Shown piece after piece: positions 1 through 12,336 of a stretch of 64,000 nucleotides of DNA. The DNA comes from Stenotrophomonas sp. Marseille-Q4652. GTDB taxonomy: Bacteria; Pseudomonadota; Gammaproteobacteria; Xanthomonadales; Xanthomonadaceae. Location of the stretch: NCBI RefSeq assembly GCF_916618915.1, contig NZ_CAKAKE010000001.1, positions 1,798,001 to 1,862,000 of the forward strand, in the 5' to 3' direction. A program made the translations under genes and the position numbers. The first letter of the stretch is position 1. Every line of letters begins with the position of its first letter. The notes beneath the pieces are model-generated. The model searched no databases, was not told where the DNA came from, and saw only the letters and a list, made by a program, of their open reading frames with translations.

Positions 1-357
1 GCCCATCAGCAGCACCAGCACGCAGCTGAACAGGCCGCCGCGCAGCACCCCAAGGCCGAAACCCAGCGCGCGATCTGTACCGTTCAGCCGGGTCGCATCC
101 ACCGCGCTGCGCAGGATCATGCCGACCACGGCCACCACCACCATCACCGCGACGAAGGTCAGCGCATAGCCGCCCAGGTAGTGGGTCACGGTGGGCGGGC
201 CGTCGGCCAGCCAGTGCGTGGTGCTGTCGCCAAACTGGAACGCGGCCCAGCCGGAGAGCAGCCACGACAGGGTTCCGACGACGATGCCGACGAAGCCCCT
301 GATCAGCCCGAGCAGGGCCGACACGCCGATCACCGTCAACAGCACCAGGTCAATCAT
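1..357 (-). CDS. cvpA: CvpA family membrane protein (C-terminus cut by window edge)
   Basis: The visible 119 codons begin MIDLVLLTVIGVSALLGLIR and contain a second hydrophobic stretch with FVAVMVVVAVVGMIMR and a third near the edge (GVLRGGLFSCVLVLLMG), the pattern of the multi-spanning CvpA (colicin V production) family. In E. coli cvpA lies after folC and dedD and before purF; the same order is seen here up to the window edge. The family is an inner-membrane protein linked to colicin V export and envelope homeostasis, with no settled molecular function. The gene is complete at its start and truncated at its C-terminus only because the window ends. Confidence 0.88.
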   Translation of the reverse strand, partial: MIDLVLLTVIGVSALLGLIRGFVGIVVGTLSWLLSGWAAFQFGDSTTHWLADGPPTVTHYLGGYALTFVAVMVVVAVVGMILRSAVDATRLNGTDRALGFGLGVLRGGLFSCVLVLLMG

Positions 358-433
358 GCAAGGCGCTCCCTGCCCGTCGAGATTCCCGACCCGCTGCGGG
401 CCAGGGTGTTGCTGCGCCCGTCATGCGCGCAGC

Positions 434-1459
434 TCAAGGATGCGGCACCACCATGCCGGTGATGCCCACCCGGGCGGCGACCTGGGCCTTGATCTGCTCG
501 GCCTCGGCGCGGTTGGCCACTGGCCCGACCCGCACGCGGCTCAGGGTGCCCTTGTCGGTACGCACCTGCTCGACGAAGGCGCTGAAGCCGGCCGCACGCA
601 CGCGGTCACGCAGCGCGGTGGCGTCACCGGCCTGGGCAAAGGCACCCAGCTGCACGGCAAAGCCCACGCTGCTGGCCGCCGGGGCCTTTGGTTCGGCCAC
701 GGCAGGCTTGTCCGGGCTGGCCGGCTGGGCGGCGACCTTGGGAGTTTCGGGCTTGGCCGGTTCCGGCGCGGGCTTGGCCGGCTGTGGCTTGGGTGGCTCG
801 ACCTTGGCCGGAGCCGGCTTCGGCGGCTCCGGTGCCGGCTGCGGCGTGGCGGCAACCGGTGCAGGAGCCGGGGCGGCGGGAGTCGCGGGCACCGCCGCGG
901 CCGGGGCCGGCCCGGGTTCGGCGTTGAGCGTCACGACCTTGGCGTCGACGTCGCTGCGCAGGCCGGCCGCCTGCAGGCGCACCGACTCTGCCTGTGCACG
1001 GTCGGCGTAGGGACCGATGCGCACGCGCCAGGCCTGACGGCCATTGATCGTGTCGGCCTGGCGGAAGCCGGGAAGTTGGGATTTCTTCAGGAAGGCAATA
1101 ACCGCATCGGCATCGGCCTCGGTGGCATAGGCGCCGAAGCTCACCGCGTAATTGCCCGCGGCCACGGCCGGAGCGGCCGCATCCTGGCCGGTACTGGCCG
1201 GGTCGGCGGCATCGGGATTGCCCGCCTGCGCGGTGGCCGGCATGCCCAGCGCGCCCTCGCCTGTCGCTCCTGCCGGGGCAACCAGCGGCAGTTCGCGGGT
1301 CTGGAACTGGCCTTCGGCCGGTGCCGCCGGTGCCTTGAGCGGAACGTCGCGCACGCCACTGTCAGGGGCGGGCCCCTTGACCAGCATCGGCAGGAAGATG
1401 ACAGCCAACGCCACCAGGACGATGGCACCAATCAGTCGCTGTTTCAGGGAAGTATCCAC
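434..1459 (-). CDS. dedD: DedD-like SPOR-domain cell division protein, two SPOR-like domains
   Basis: 341 residues. A single membrane anchor lies at about residues 10-28 (IGAIVLVALAVIFLPMLV) after a short cytoplasmic tail. Two SPOR-like modules follow, at about 102-178 (YAVSFGAYATEADADAV, WRVRIGPYADRAQAE) and 263-341 (FAVQLGAFAQAGDATAL, SRVRVGPVANRAEAEQ), joined by a Pro/Ala/Lys-rich linker of about 80 residues. SPOR domains bind denuded septal peptidoglycan and target proteins to the division site. Position between folC and cvpA matches dedD in E. coli, whose product has one SPOR domain, so the duplication is notable. The symbol rests on synteny and architecture. Confidence 0.82.
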   Translation of the reverse strand: MDTSLKQRLIGAIVLVALAVIFLPMLVKGPAPDSGVRDVPLKAPAAPAEGQFQTRELPLVAPAGATGEGALGMPATAQAGNPDAADPASTGQDAAAPAVAAGNYAVSFGAYATEADADAVIAFLKKSQLPGFRQADTINGRQAWRVRIGPYADRAQAESVRLQAAGLRSDVDAKVVTLNAEPGPAPAAAVPATPAAPAPAPVAATPQPAPEPPKPAPAKVEPPKPQPAKPAPEPAKPETPKVAAQPASPDKPAVAEPKAPAASSVGFAVQLGAFAQAGDATALRDRVRAAGFSAFVEQVRTDKGTLSRVRVGPVANRAEAEQIKAQVAARVGITGMVVPHP

Positions 1460-1522
1460 GTAGCTTGCTGGCGGCAGGGCGGAATGCCGCCGCGATTATA
1501 GCGGGCGTGCCCGCGGCCCATG

Positions 1523-2785
1523 TCAGCGCGTCGTATCCAGCACGTGCAACGCTGCTGCGACGGTATGGAACGAACCGAACACCAGCACGCGATCGCCTGC
1601 CCGTGCCTGTTCCAGTGCCTGCTGCAATGCCTGTCCAACGCTGTCGTGCACGGGCGCCACGGCGGCCGCGGTGTCCTGCAGCCGCGCCTGCAGCGCCTGC
1701 GCGGACTGGCCCCGGCTGCCCTCGCCATCCAGCCCGGCCAGCAGCCACTGGTCCACGCGCGGCTGCAGCGCCTGGACCACGCCGTGCACGTCCTTGTCGA
1801 CCAGCGCGGCGTACACCGCCAGGGTACGACTGCTGGCTGGCCGCGCGGCCAGCGCCGCAGCCAGTTCGCGCGCGGCCTGCGGGTTGTGGCCGACATCCAC
1901 CAGGATCTCGACACCGTCGCGCTCGAAGGCCTGCAGGCGGCCGGCCAGCGTGGCCGAGGCGATGCCCTCGGCCCACGCGGCCTGCGGAATCACCAGCTCC
2001 GAAGCCGAGAGCGCGGCGATCGCCGCGGCGGCATTGGCGCGCTGCACCGGCGCCCACAACTGCGGCTGCGGCAGTTCCAGCGTCGTGGACACATCGCGCC
2101 AGCGCCAGCTCGTTTCGTCGATCGGCTCGGCGAAGTAGTCGCTGCCAAAGCGGATGGCGTTGGCACCGACCAGGTAAGCACGGCGCAGCACGCTGGAGGG
2201 CGGATCGATCTCGCCCAGCACCACCGGCTTCCAGCCGCGGATGATCCCGGCTTTCTCCATGCCGATGGCCTCGCGGTCATCGCCGAGCCAGTCGCGGTGG
2301 TCGATGTCCACCGTGGTGATCACCGCTACGTCGGCATCGACGATATTGACCGCGTCCAGCCGCCCGCCGAGACCGACCTCGAGCACGGCCAGGTCCAGGC
2401 CTTCGCGCTGGAACAGCCACAGCGCGGCCAGCGTGCCGTATTCGAAATAGGTCAGCGGGGTGTCGCCGCGTGCCGCCTCGACCGCCTCGAAGGCCTCGAC
2501 CAGCCCGGCGTCATCGGCCTCGGCGCCATCGATGCGCACGCGCTCGTTGTAGCGCAGCAGGTGCGGCGAGGTGTAGGTGCCGACCCGGTAACCGGCCGCG
2601 CGTCCGATCGCCTCGATGAAGGCCACCGTCGACCCCTTGCCGTTGGTGCCACCCACCACGATGGTATGCGCGGCCGGCTGGCCGAGCTGCATCCGCGTGG
2701 CGACCTCGCGCACGCGCTCCAGCCCGAGGGCGATGTTCTGCGGGTGCTGGCCTTCGATATGGGCCAGCCATTGTTCGATGTTCAT
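1523..2785 (-). CDS. folC: Bifunctional dihydrofolate synthase / folylpolyglutamate synthase
   Basis: 420 residues. It adds glutamate to dihydropteroate and to reduced folates in the cytoplasm. The Mur-ligase-like P-loop VGGTNGKGST is at about residues 44-53, followed by the family motifs SPHLLRYNERVRIDG and TYFEYGTLAALWLF, and C-terminal VDVGHNPQAARELA. I chose the ATG giving MNIEQWLAHI because AGGAA lies about 8 bases upstream; an in-frame GTG six codons earlier has no better site. It is followed by dedD with a 63-base gap, as in the accD-folC-dedD-cvpA arrangement. Confidence 0.93.
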   Translation of the reverse strand: MNIEQWLAHIEGQHPQNIALGLERVREVATRMQLGQPAAHTIVVGGTNGKGSTVAFIEAIGRAAGYRVGTYTSPHLLRYNERVRIDGAEADDAGLVEAFEAVEAARGDTPLTYFEYGTLAALWLFQREGLDLAVLEVGLGGRLDAVNIVDADVAVITTVDIDHRDWLGDDREAIGMEKAGIIRGWKPVVLGEIDPPSSVLRRAYLVGANAIRFGSDYFAEPIDETSWRWRDVSTTLELPQPQLWAPVQRANAAAAIAALSASELVIPQAAWAEGIASATLAGRLQAFERDGVEILVDVGHNPQAARELAAALAARPASSRTLAVYAALVDKDVHGVVQALQPRVDQWLLAGLDGEGSRGQSAQALQARLQDTAAAVAPVHDSVGQALQQALEQARAGDRVLVFGSFHTVAAALHVLDTTR

Positions 2786-3035
2786 TGCAGTGTTCCTGGC
2801 CACCCACGCGGGCAGGTGGCATCTGGTCGTTCGGGCCGCGCGTGGCTTGCCGGGCCATCAGGCTCCAGTCTCGGTATTTACGCCAGCTGCGGCTGCCGTC
2901 CAAGCCCGGGCCGCGCGGATACTGGAGCTGACCGGTATGGACAGCCTGGCATCAGAAGGATCGGCGCGGTCCGGTTATCGGCAGTGCCGGGGCCGCAAGC
3001 CTTCGTTGCTGGACCGGCGGCAACAGCCGCCGCAG

Positions 3036-3680
3036 TTACAGCGCGCGGTGCTTGGCCTCGCCGAAGAACGGGGTGTGGTGGGCACAGTCATTCAGGCGCA
3101 CCACTTCCAGGCTGTCCACATCGGGGCCTTCGAGCAGGTTCAGCGTGGTCGGCGCCTGGCGGAAGGTCCACAGCTTGCCGATCGGCAGGCCCAGCACCTT
3201 GCACAGCAGTACGCGGTTGACCGCGTCATGGGCCACCACCAGCAGGGTGTCGTGCTCGCCCAGGCCTTCGGCGGCGCGGGCCAGGCCACGCCAGCTGCGG
3301 TCCAGTACCTGGCGCAGCGATTCGCCGCCGGGCATCAGCACGGTGTCCGGCTCCTCGCGCCAGGCACGCAGGCGGGCCGGGTCCTTGTCATTGATCTCGC
3401 TGGCCAGCAGCCCTTCCCACTCGCCGTGGGCGATTTCCTGCAGGTCGGCATCGGTCTGCAGCATCGATTCACGATCCGCACCCAGCGCCAGCCTGGCCGT
3501 GGTCTGCGCGCGCGACAGCGGCGAGGCCACCGCGCGGGCGATGTCCACCGACTTAAGCCGTTCGCCCAGCGCCTTTGCCTGCGCCTCGCCAATCGGCGAC
3601 AGGGGAATGTCGATCTGGCCCTGGTAGCGGCCTTCGGCGTTCCACGGCGTTTCGCCGTGACGGGCAAGCAGGATGCGCAT
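3036..3680 (-). CDS. Histidine phosphatase (phosphoglycerate mutase superfamily)
   Basis: 214 residues starting MRILLARHGETPWNAEGRYQ, with the catalytic RHG histidine at the N-terminus, a partner Arg/Glu region (EIAHGEWEGL) and the second histidine in LLVVAHDAVNRVLL. These are the hallmarks of the branch of the histidine phosphatase superfamily that includes GpmB and alpha-ribazole phosphatase. The start is fixed by AGAGGA eight bases upstream; an upstream in-frame ATG would add 33 residues with no conserved character. The exact phosphoester substrate cannot be told from sequence alone. Confidence 0.87.
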   Translation of the reverse strand: MRILLARHGETPWNAEGRYQGQIDIPLSPIGEAQAKALGERLKSVDIARAVASPLSRAQTTARLALGADRESMLQTDADLQEIAHGEWEGLLASEINDKDPARLRAWREEPDTVLMPGGESLRQVLDRSWRGLARAAEGLGEHDTLLVVAHDAVNRVLLCKVLGLPIGKLWTFRQAPTTLNLLEGPDVDSLEVVRLNDCAHHTPFFGEAKHRAL

Positions 3681-3827
3681 GCAGCGTGGTTCCTCTGGAT
3701 GGGGGCCTCCGGCAACGGAGGGACCGGCATCATACCGCGACGCAGCACTGCCCTTCCCGGAGGTCTGCAACGCGCACAAAAAAGCCCCGGACCGGCGGGT
3801 GCCGGGTCCGGGGCTCGAGGGTCCGGC

Positions 3828-5993
<2,166 letters not shown>

Positions 5994-6101
5994 CTGGCGG
6001 CCCTGGATGAATGGAACCGCCGATTGTAGCCCCCCGCCCCGGTCCGGCCGACCGTGCCATAGGGCATGACCGCCGCGCACGGGAAGTTACAGATGAAAGC
6101 T

Positions 6102-6107
6102 TATAAT
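6102..6107 (+). promoter_or_regulatory. Candidate -10 box upstream of tdh
   Basis: TATAAT, 36 bases before the tdh start codon, in a locally AT-rich stretch. No convincing -35 hexamer is present 16-18 bases upstream, so it could depend on an activator. Confidence 0.45.
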
Positions 6108-6142
6108 CGGCGCCCTTATCCAACCTGCGGGACCGGCCGGCA

Positions 6143-7177
6143 ATGGCACAGACGATGAAGGCGCTGGTGAAGCGCGAGGCGAGCAAGGGCATCTGGCTGG
6201 AGGACGTGCCGGTCCCCACGCCGGGCCCGAACGAGGTGCTGATCAAGCTGGAAAAGACCGCCATCTGCGGTACCGACCTGCACATCTACCTGTGGGACGA
6301 GTGGAGCCAGCGCACGATCAAGCCCGGCCTGACCATCGGCCATGAGTTTGTCGGCCGCATCGCCGCGCTGGGCTCGGCGGTCACCGGCTATGAGGTCGGC
6401 CAGCGCGTCTCGGCCGAAGGCCACATCGTCTGCGGCCACTGCCGCAACTGCCGTGGCGGCCGCCAGCACCTGTGCCCGAACACCGTCGGCATCGGCGTCA
6501 ACGTCAACGGCGCCTTCGCCGAGTACATGGTGATGCCGGCCACCAACCTGTGGCCGATCCCCGACCAGATCCCGTCCGAGCTGGCCGCCTTCTTCGACCC
6601 GTACGGCAACGCCGCGCACTGCGCGCTGGAGTTCAATGTGATCGGCGAGGACGTGCTGATCACCGGTGCCGGCCCGATCGGCATCATCGCCGCCGGCATC
6701 TGCAAGCACATCGGCGCGCGCAACGTGGTGGTCACCGACGTCAACGACTTCCGCCTGAAGCTGGCCGCCGACATGGGCGCCACCCGCGTGGTCAATGTCG
6801 CCAAGACCCCGCTCAAGGACGTGATGGCCGAGCTGCACATGGAAGGCTTCGACGTCGGCCTGGAGATGAGCGGAAACCCGCACGCCTTCAACGACATGCT
6901 CGACTGCATGTACCACGGCGGCAAGATCGCCATGCTCGGCATCATGCCCAAGGGCGCGGGCTGCGACTGGGACAAGATCATCTTCAAGGGCCTGACCGTG
7001 CAGGGCATCTACGGCCGCAAGATGTACGAGACCTGGTACAAGATGACCCAGCTGGTGCTTTCCGGCTTCCCGCTGGGCAAAGTGCTGACCCACCAGTTGC
7101 CGATCGAGCGCTTCCAGGAAGGTTTCGACCTGATGGAAGCCGGCAAGGCCGGCAAGGTCGTGCTCAGCTGGAACTGA
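6143..7177 (+). CDS. tdh: L-threonine 3-dehydrogenase
   Basis: 344 residues, near the 341 of E. coli Tdh. The enzyme oxidises L-threonine to 2-amino-3-ketobutyrate with NAD+, the first step of threonine conversion to glycine. Catalytic zinc ligands are seen in [10 protein letters not shown] and TIGHEFVG, the structural zinc loop is [15 protein letters not shown], and the Rossmann motif is [11 protein letters not shown]. The companion ligase gene kbl is on the same strand about 5.2 kb downstream rather than adjacent. The [10 protein letters not shown] start is used; an internal ATG four codons in is the other option. Confidence 0.94.
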   Translation: MAQTMKALVKREASKGIWLEDVPVPTPGPNEVLIKLEKTAICGTDLHIYLWDEWSQRTIKPGLTIGHEFVGRIAALGSAVTGYEVGQRVSAEGHIVCGHCRNCRGGRQHLCPNTVGIGVNVNGAFAEYMVMPATNLWPIPDQIPSELAAFFDPYGNAAHCALEFNVIGEDVLITGAGPIGIIAAGICKHIGARNVVVTDVNDFRLKLAADMGATRVVNVAKTPLKDVMAELHMEGFDVGLEMSGNPHAFNDMLDCMYHGGKIAMLGIMPKGAGCDWDKIIFKGLTVQGIYGRKMYETWYKMTQLVLSGFPLGKVLTHQLPIERFQEGFDLMEAGKAGKVVLSWN

Positions 7178-7225
7178 AGTCGCGGACCAGCCGGGGCGCG
7201 CACCCAGCGCCCCGGCACTCCCATG

Positions 7226-7252
7226 AAAAAAGGCGCCTTTCGGCGCCTTTTT
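7226..7252. terminator. Bidirectional intrinsic terminator between tdh and the TorF-like porin
   Basis: A-tract, GGCGCC, TTTC, GGCGCC, T-tract. It can serve tdh on the plus strand and the convergent porin gene on the minus strand. Confidence 0.85.
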
Positions 7253-7271
7253 CCGTTACGCGGGCTGGAAC

Positions 7272-7967
7272 TTACATGCCCACGTTGAGGGTCAGCACGA
7301 CGCGGCTGGAGGCCAGCTCGCCGTAGATGTCGCGGCCGTTGCCGTCGACGCCCACGTAGGCCAGCGACGCGCTGACGGCGCCGAAGCTCTTGCTCACGCC
7401 GACGCTCCAGTCCAGGTAGTTCTCCGAGTACTCGCGCTCGAAGAAGCTGCGGCCGACCGAGAAGTCCAGGCTGTAGTCCTGCGGCAGGCCGTAGCTGGCG
7501 GCGCCGTTGATGTAGAAGGCATCGGTTTCCGAGCCGCCGAAGTCATTGCTGTACGCCAGGGTCACGCTGTAGTCCTCGGCGAACGTGGTCTTGGCGATCA
7601 GCTCGTTGAAGTTCAGCTCCGACGCACCCGGGTAGGTATAGCGGTTGAGCAGGATGTCGAAGTTGACCGTCTCGTTGAGGTCGACGTTGTAACCGACGAA
7701 GTAGTCCAGTTCGTAATCCGGGTCGCCGTCGCCGAAGTCCACGCCCGAAGCCCACGCACCGGCGTAGATGCCCACCGGCGAGGTGTAGGTGAAGCCGGCC
7801 TGGGCGGTCGGGTTCTCGTCGGTCTGGGAAACGCCGCGCCAGACGTAATCCGAAACACCGGTGATGTTCCAGCTGAAGGGCGACGACGCCTCATCCTGCG
7901 CGGAAGCGGCAAACGGGGCGGTCAACAGTGCAAACAGGGCAGAAGCCAGGATTCGTTTGCTGTTCAT
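7272..7967 (-). CDS. TorF family putative outer-membrane porin
   Basis: 231 residues with a signal peptide (MNSKRILASALFALLTAPFA, cleaved near ASAQD). The mature part begins with WNITGVSDYVWRGVSQTDE and alternates aromatic and polar residues through a predicted beta-barrel, ending in VVLTLNVGM. The SDYVFRG/SDYVWRG start is typical of the family once called TIGR02001 (conserved hypothetical, Gcw_chp), now TorF-like putative porins. Cargo is unknown. It stands alone between tdh and the sulfate importer and ends in a shared terminator. Confidence 0.85.
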   Translation of the reverse strand: MNSKRILASALFALLTAPFAASAQDEASSPFSWNITGVSDYVWRGVSQTDENPTAQAGFTYTSPVGIYAGAWASGVDFGDGDPDYELDYFVGYNVDLNETVNFDILLNRYTYPGASELNFNELIAKTTFAEDYSVTLAYSNDFGGSETDAFYINGAASYGLPQDYSLDFSVGRSFFEREYSENYLDWSVGVSKSFGAVSASLAYVGVDGNGRDIYGELASSRVVLTLNVGM

Positions 7968-8075
7968 TGCAGGTCTCCATGAGGCGGTCGGGTGGCGTGA
8001 CCGCGACGGCGTTCACGATTTTTTAACCGCATCGATATTGCGTCGCAACAATGCCCGTCGTCAACACTGTGTGAA

Positions 8076-9104
8076 TCAGTCGGTGAAAGCACGGTAGCGA
8101 CGTGGCTGGAGATGCACCAGCGCCCCGGACCTCCACCCAGGTCCGACGGCCGGAAGTTCGACCTCGACCTCGCTGCCTTCGTGCAGGCGCGCCCGCATCC
8201 GCTGGCGCGAGCCACTGCGCAGCACCGAGACCACCGTGGCCGGCCAGCCCTCGCTGCCGGGCTGGAGGTCCTCGGGCCGCACATAGAGCTGGGCCGGGCC
8301 GGAAAGGTCGGCTCCCTCCGGCAAAGGCAGCGGGACATCGCCCACCCACAGTTGCCCGTCCCGGGCCTGGGCCTGCAGCCGGTTCACATCACCGACAAAG
8401 CCGTACACGAAGGGCGTGCCCGGCAGGTCATACACCTCGTCCGGAGTGCCGACCTGCTCAATGCGCCCCCTGTTGAGGATCGCGACGCGGTCGGCCAGCT
8501 CCAGCGCCTCTTCCTGGTCGTGGGTGACGAACAGCGTGGTCAGCCCGGTCTGCTCGTGCAGTTCGCGCAGCCAGCGGCGCAGTTCACGACGTACCTGCGC
8601 ATCGAGCGCGCCGAACGGTTCGTCCAGCAGCAGCACCCTCGGTTCGATTGCCAGCGCGCGGGCCAGTGCCACGCGCTGTCGCTGGCCGCCGGACAGCTGG
8701 GCCGGATAGCGGCTGCCCAGGCCCTGCAGCTGCACCAGGGCCAGCAGCTCGTCCACCCGCGAATCGATGCGCGCGCCCGGCCAGCGCTTGGCACCACGCC
8801 GCACCCGCAGGCCGAAGGCCACGTTGTCGTGCACGGTCATGTGCCGGAACAGCGCATAATGCTGGAACACGAAACCGGCCTGCCGCTCCTGCACGCTGAG
8901 CCCGGTGGCGTCCTCGCCATCGAACAGGATGCGTCCGGCGTCCACCGGCTCCAGCCCCGCGATGGCCCGCAGCAAGGTGGTCTTGCCCGAGCCGGACGGC
9001 CCGAGCAGGGCCAGCAGCTCGCCGCTGCGCACCTGCAGGCTGGCACCGTCCAGCGCATTGGTGCCGGCGAAGTGGCGGGCCACGTTTTCGATGCTGATTT
9101 CCAT
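8076..9104 (-). CDS. cysA: Sulfate/thiosulfate ABC importer ATPase
   Basis: 342 residues. It energises the CysTWA importer at the inner membrane. Walker [12 protein letters not shown], signature [15 protein letters not shown], Walker [12 protein letters not shown] and the H-loop [10 protein letters not shown] are all intact. A TOBE-like regulatory domain follows (about residues 240-342). It is last in the minus-strand set sbp-cysT-cysW-cysA, 10 bases after cysW. Homologues are induced by CysB under sulfur limitation; I did not identify a CysB site. Confidence 0.94.
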   Translation of the reverse strand: MEISIENVARHFAGTNALDGASLQVRSGELLALLGPSGSGKTTLLRAIAGLEPVDAGRILFDGEDATGLSVQERQAGFVFQHYALFRHMTVHDNVAFGLRVRRGAKRWPGARIDSRVDELLALVQLQGLGSRYPAQLSGGQRQRVALARALAIEPRVLLLDEPFGALDAQVRRELRRWLRELHEQTGLTTLFVTHDQEEALELADRVAILNRGRIEQVGTPDEVYDLPGTPFVYGFVGDVNRLQAQARDGQLWVGDVPLPLPEGADLSGPAQLYVRPEDLQPGSEGWPATVVSVLRSGSRQRMRARLHEGSEVEVELPAVGPGWRSGALVHLQPRRYRAFTD

Positions 9105-9114
9105 GGGTCGTCCG

Positions 9115-10047
9115 TCAGTGCCTGTGCCCGGCGGCCAGGGCCTCGCCGTGGCGCCACTCGAGGAAGGACTTCAGCGCCAGCGTCACCAGCGCGCTGGCCG
9201 CCAGAATCGAGGCCGCGGCGAAGGCGGCGCTGAAGGCGTATTCGTTGTAGAGGATCTCCACGTGCAGGGAGAGCGTATTGGTGCGCCCGCGGATATGCCC
9301 AGACACCACCGATACCGCGCCGAACTCCCCCAGCGCACGGGCACTGCACAGCAGCACGCCATACAGCAGTGCCCAGCGGATGTTCGGCAGGGTGACGCGC
9401 CAGAAGGTCTGCCAGCCACTGGCGCCCAGCGTCATCGCCGCCAGCTCCTCGTCCACGCCCTGTTGCTCCATCAGCGGCATCAGCTCGCGGGCAATGAACG
9501 GAAACGTCACGAACACCGTGGCCAGCACGATCCCCGGCAGCGCGAACACCACTGGCGGCAGGCGCAGGGTGAGCTCGCCCAGCAGCGGCAGGTTGACGGT
9601 AACGCCGGGGTCGATCAGCGGCCATGCCCAGCCCTGCGCGCCGAAGATCAGGATGAATACCAGGCCGGCCACTACCGGGGACACCGCGAACGGCAGGTCG
9701 ATCAGCGAGACCAGCCAGCGCTTGCCGGGGAACTGGTGCTTGCCCACCGCCCACGCCGCCGCCACGCCGAATACCAGGTTCAACGGCACCGCGATCGCGG
9801 CCACCAGCAGGGTCAGGCGCACCGCGGCCAGTGCTTCGGGCGCGGTAACCGCAGCGATGAATGCCTGCAGGCCGGCGCGCAGCGCCTCGGTGAACACCAG
9901 CAGCAGCGGCAGCAGCAGGAACGACAGCAGGAAGGCCAGCGCCCCCAGCACCATCAGCGCGCGGACCCACGCCGGCTCGGTGGTCGCCGAAGGTCGGCGC
10001 CCGGTGGAACGGGCATCCGTTGAGCTCCGGGGAGTCGAAGCGCTCAT
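9115..10047 (-). CDS. cysW: Sulfate/thiosulfate ABC permease CysW
   Basis: 310 residues with about six membrane helices and the inner-membrane-component loop [20 protein letters not shown] that docks to CysA. The N-terminal 30 residues are polar and specific to this protein. It overlaps the end of cysT by four bases, so the two permease halves are translationally coupled. Assignment to CysW rather than CysT follows from gene order and from the [22 protein letters not shown]-terminal region typical of CysW. Confidence 0.93.
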   Translation of the reverse strand: MSASTPRSSTDARSTGRRPSATTEPAWVRALMVLGALAFLLSFLLLPLLLVFTEALRAGLQAFIAAVTAPEALAAVRLTLLVAAIAVPLNLVFGVAAAWAVGKHQFPGKRWLVSLIDLPFAVSPVVAGLVFILIFGAQGWAWPLIDPGVTVNLPLLGELTLRLPPVVFALPGIVLATVFVTFPFIARELMPLMEQQGVDEELAAMTLGASGWQTFWRVTLPNIRWALLYGVLLCSARALGEFGAVSVVSGHIRGRTNTLSLHVEILYNEYAFSAAFAAASILAASALVTLALKSFLEWRHGEALAAGHRH

Positions 10048-10925
10048 CCCACCCTCCCGGAGCTGGTGCGCTGCAGCCGCGACTGCAGCGTATTGATCAG
10101 CAGCAGCAGCACGAACGAGAGCAGCAGCATCAGCGCCGCGATCGCGGTGGCGCCAGCGTAGTCGAACTCCTCCAGCTTGATGGTGATCAGCAGCGGGGCG
10201 ATCTCCGAGACCTGCGGCAGGTTGCCGGCGATGAAGATCACCGATCCGTACTCACCGACGCCACGGGCGAAGGCCAGCGCGAAACCCGCCAGCACCGCCG
10301 GCCACAGCCCGGGCAGGATGACCCGCCACACCACCTGCCAGCGGTTCGCGCCCAGGGTCGCGGCGGCCTCCTCCATTTCCCGCTCGCTCTCGGCCAGCAC
10401 TGGCTGCACCACCCGCACCACGAACGGCAATCCGATGAATACCAGGGCCACGGTGATGCCCAGCGGGGTGTAGGCGACCTGGATGCCGATCGCCTCCAGC
10501 CAGCGGCCCATCCAGCCATTGGGGCCATACAGCGCGGCCAGTGCGATGCCGGCCACGGCGGTGGGCAGGGCGAACGGCAGGTCGATCATCGCGTCGAACA
10601 GGCGCCGGCCCGGAAAGCGGTAGCGCACGAACACCCATGCCACCCAGGTGCCCATCACTGCATTGAAGGCGGCTGCTGCCAGCGAGGTGGTGAAACTTAC
10701 GCGCAGTGCCGACAGCACCCTCGGCTCGGTCCAGATGCGCCAAAGTTCGCCCGGCCCCAGCTGCGCGGCATGCAGGAACACGCCCGCCAGCGGGATCAGC
10801 ACGATCAGACCGAGCCAGCTCAGCGTGTAGCCCAGGCTGAGCCCGAAGCCGGGCACGACCCGGCGACGGCGCACGCGCCCTGCCCCGCCCGCGGCGGGTT
10901 GCTGCTGCGATCCGGGTGGGGTCAT
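10044..10925 (-). CDS. cysT: Sulfate/thiosulfate ABC permease CysT
   Basis: 293 residues with six predicted helices ([17 protein letters not shown] near the start) and the ATPase-docking loop [20 protein letters not shown]. Also called CysU. It pairs with CysW to form the transmembrane channel. It lies 37 bases after the binding-protein gene and overlaps cysW by four bases. Confidence 0.93.
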   Translation of the reverse strand: MTPPGSQQQPAAGGAGRVRRRRVVPGFGLSLGYTLSWLGLIVLIPLAGVFLHAAQLGPGELWRIWTEPRVLSALRVSFTTSLAAAAFNAVMGTWVAWVFVRYRFPGRRLFDAMIDLPFALPTAVAGIALAALYGPNGWMGRWLEAIGIQVAYTPLGITVALVFIGLPFVVRVVQPVLAESEREMEEAAATLGANRWQVVWRVILPGLWPAVLAGFALAFARGVGEYGSVIFIAGNLPQVSEIAPLLITIKLEEFDYAGATAIAALMLLLSFVLLLLINTLQSRLQRTSSGRVG

Positions 10926-10962
10926 CTACGCCCGCCTGCACATGGCGATGCCAAGGCCAGCC

Positions 10963-11985
10963 TCACTTGCGCGCCAGGATCTGGTCGAACTGGCCGCCAT
11001 CGGTGAAGTGGCGCTGGTGCGCCTGGGCCCAGGACCCGAACGCACTTTCGATCGTCACCAGCTGCACCTTCGGGAAACGCGCGATGTCGGCCGGATCGGC
11101 GTGTTCGGGATGACGCGGGCGGTAATAGTGCCTGGCCGCCAGTTTCTGCCCGGCCGGGGCGTACAGGTAATCCAGGTAGGCCTGGGCCACCTCGCGGGTG
11201 CCGTGCTTGTCGACGTTGCGGTCGACCAGCGCCACGGGCGGCTCGGCCAGGATCGACAGCGACGGCACGACGATGTCGAACTTGTCCGGGCCCAGTTCCT
11301 CGATGGACAGGAACGCCTCGTTCTCCCACGCCAGCAGCACGTCACCGATGCCGCGCTGGACGAAAGTGGTGGTCGCGCCACGCGCGCCGGTATCGAGCAC
11401 CGGCACGTTGCGGAACAGCGCGGTCATGAAACGCAGGATCTTCGTTTCATCGCCCTTGAAGATGTGGTCGGCAAACGCCCAGGCCGCAAGGTAGTTCCAG
11501 CGCGCGCCGCCGGACGTCTTCGGGTTGGGGGTGATCACCGAGACATTGGCACGCAGCAGGTCCGGCCAGTTGCGGATGTTCTTCGGATTGCCCTTGCGCA
11601 CCAGGAACACCACGGTGGAGGTGTACGGCGAGCTGTTCTGCGGCAGCCGCTTCTGCCAGTCGGTCGGCAACAGCTTCGCCCGCTCGGCGATCGAGTCGAT
11701 ATCGTAGGCCAGCGCCAGCGTCACCACGTCCGCCTCCAGGCCATCGATGACCGCACGCGCCTGCTTGCCCGACCCGCCGTGCGAGGCCTCGATCTGCACC
11801 TTCTGCCCCTTGGCCTGATGCCAGTGCGCGGCAAAGGCGGCATTGAACTCGCGGTAGAACTCGCGGGTCGGGTCGTAGGACACATTGAGCAGCTTTAGGT
11901 CCTTGGCCCCGGCGCCCACGGCCAGGGTCAGGGCAAATCCCACCAGGATGGCGCGCAGCGCGGCGCGGGTTCGCATGAGCTTCAT
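10963..11985 (-). CDS. sbp: Periplasmic sulfate-binding protein
   Basis: 340 residues with a signal peptide ([20 protein letters not shown], cleaved near GAKD) and the mature start [20 protein letters not shown]. The family signatures are [35 protein letters not shown] and [17 protein letters not shown]. It delivers sulfate or thiosulfate to CysTWA. I chose the second of two close ATGs because GGAG then sits seven bases upstream. CysP and Sbp are close paralogues; which anion is preferred cannot be told from sequence alone. Confidence 0.9.
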   Translation of the reverse strand: MKLMRTRAALRAILVGFALTLAVGAGAKDLKLLNVSYDPTREFYREFNAAFAAHWHQAKGQKVQIEASHGGSGKQARAVIDGLEADVVTLALAYDIDSIAERAKLLPTDWQKRLPQNSSPYTSTVVFLVRKGNPKNIRNWPDLLRANVSVITPNPKTSGGARWNYLAAWAFADHIFKGDETKILRFMTALFRNVPVLDTGARGATTTFVQRGIGDVLLAWENEAFLSIEELGPDKFDIVVPSLSILAEPPVALVDRNVDKHGTREVAQAYLDYLYAPAGQKLAARHYYRPRHPEHADPADIARFPKVQLVTIESAFGSWAQAHQRHFTDGGQFDQILARK

Positions 11986-12336
11986 TCGCATTCTCCGGTC
12001 AGGCCAGAAGAAGACCTGCAGTCGAGTGAAAACCGTGTTCTCGCCCGGCCGCCCGAACCGGCTTGCCTCCACGAAGGGAGCAGCAAGCAGGCGTTGGACA
12101 GCAACCTTGGCGACGATGTCGGTGGCTGAGTTTATCCGACGGCCACTGCCGGGCCTTGCATCGGATCAACTGCAAGCACGCATCGGTGCCTGCCGTTCCG
12201 GATGCTGGGCAGGTGCAGTGGGCCTGGGAAATGGCTTGCCCCGCCGATCTCATTCGAAATGCGCATATGCCATGCCCGATCAAGGGACGCGCCAGGTGGC
12301 AGGGTAAAATGGGACCTTTCCCACTGCCCTTTCGCC
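11986..12336. other. Intergenic region between divergent sbp and kbl
   Basis: 351 bases with no convincing gene. It must hold the promoters of both units. A TAAAAT at 12305-12310 is a possible kbl -10, without a clear -35. Overlapping palindromes ATGCGCAT and GCATATGC lie near 12259-12270. No definite regulator site was recognised. Confidence 0.5.

Noticed and set aside
2786..3035. A small gene between folC and the histidine phosphatase gene
   Set aside because: Open frames here are short extensions of shadows, with no ribosome site or recognisable protein text.
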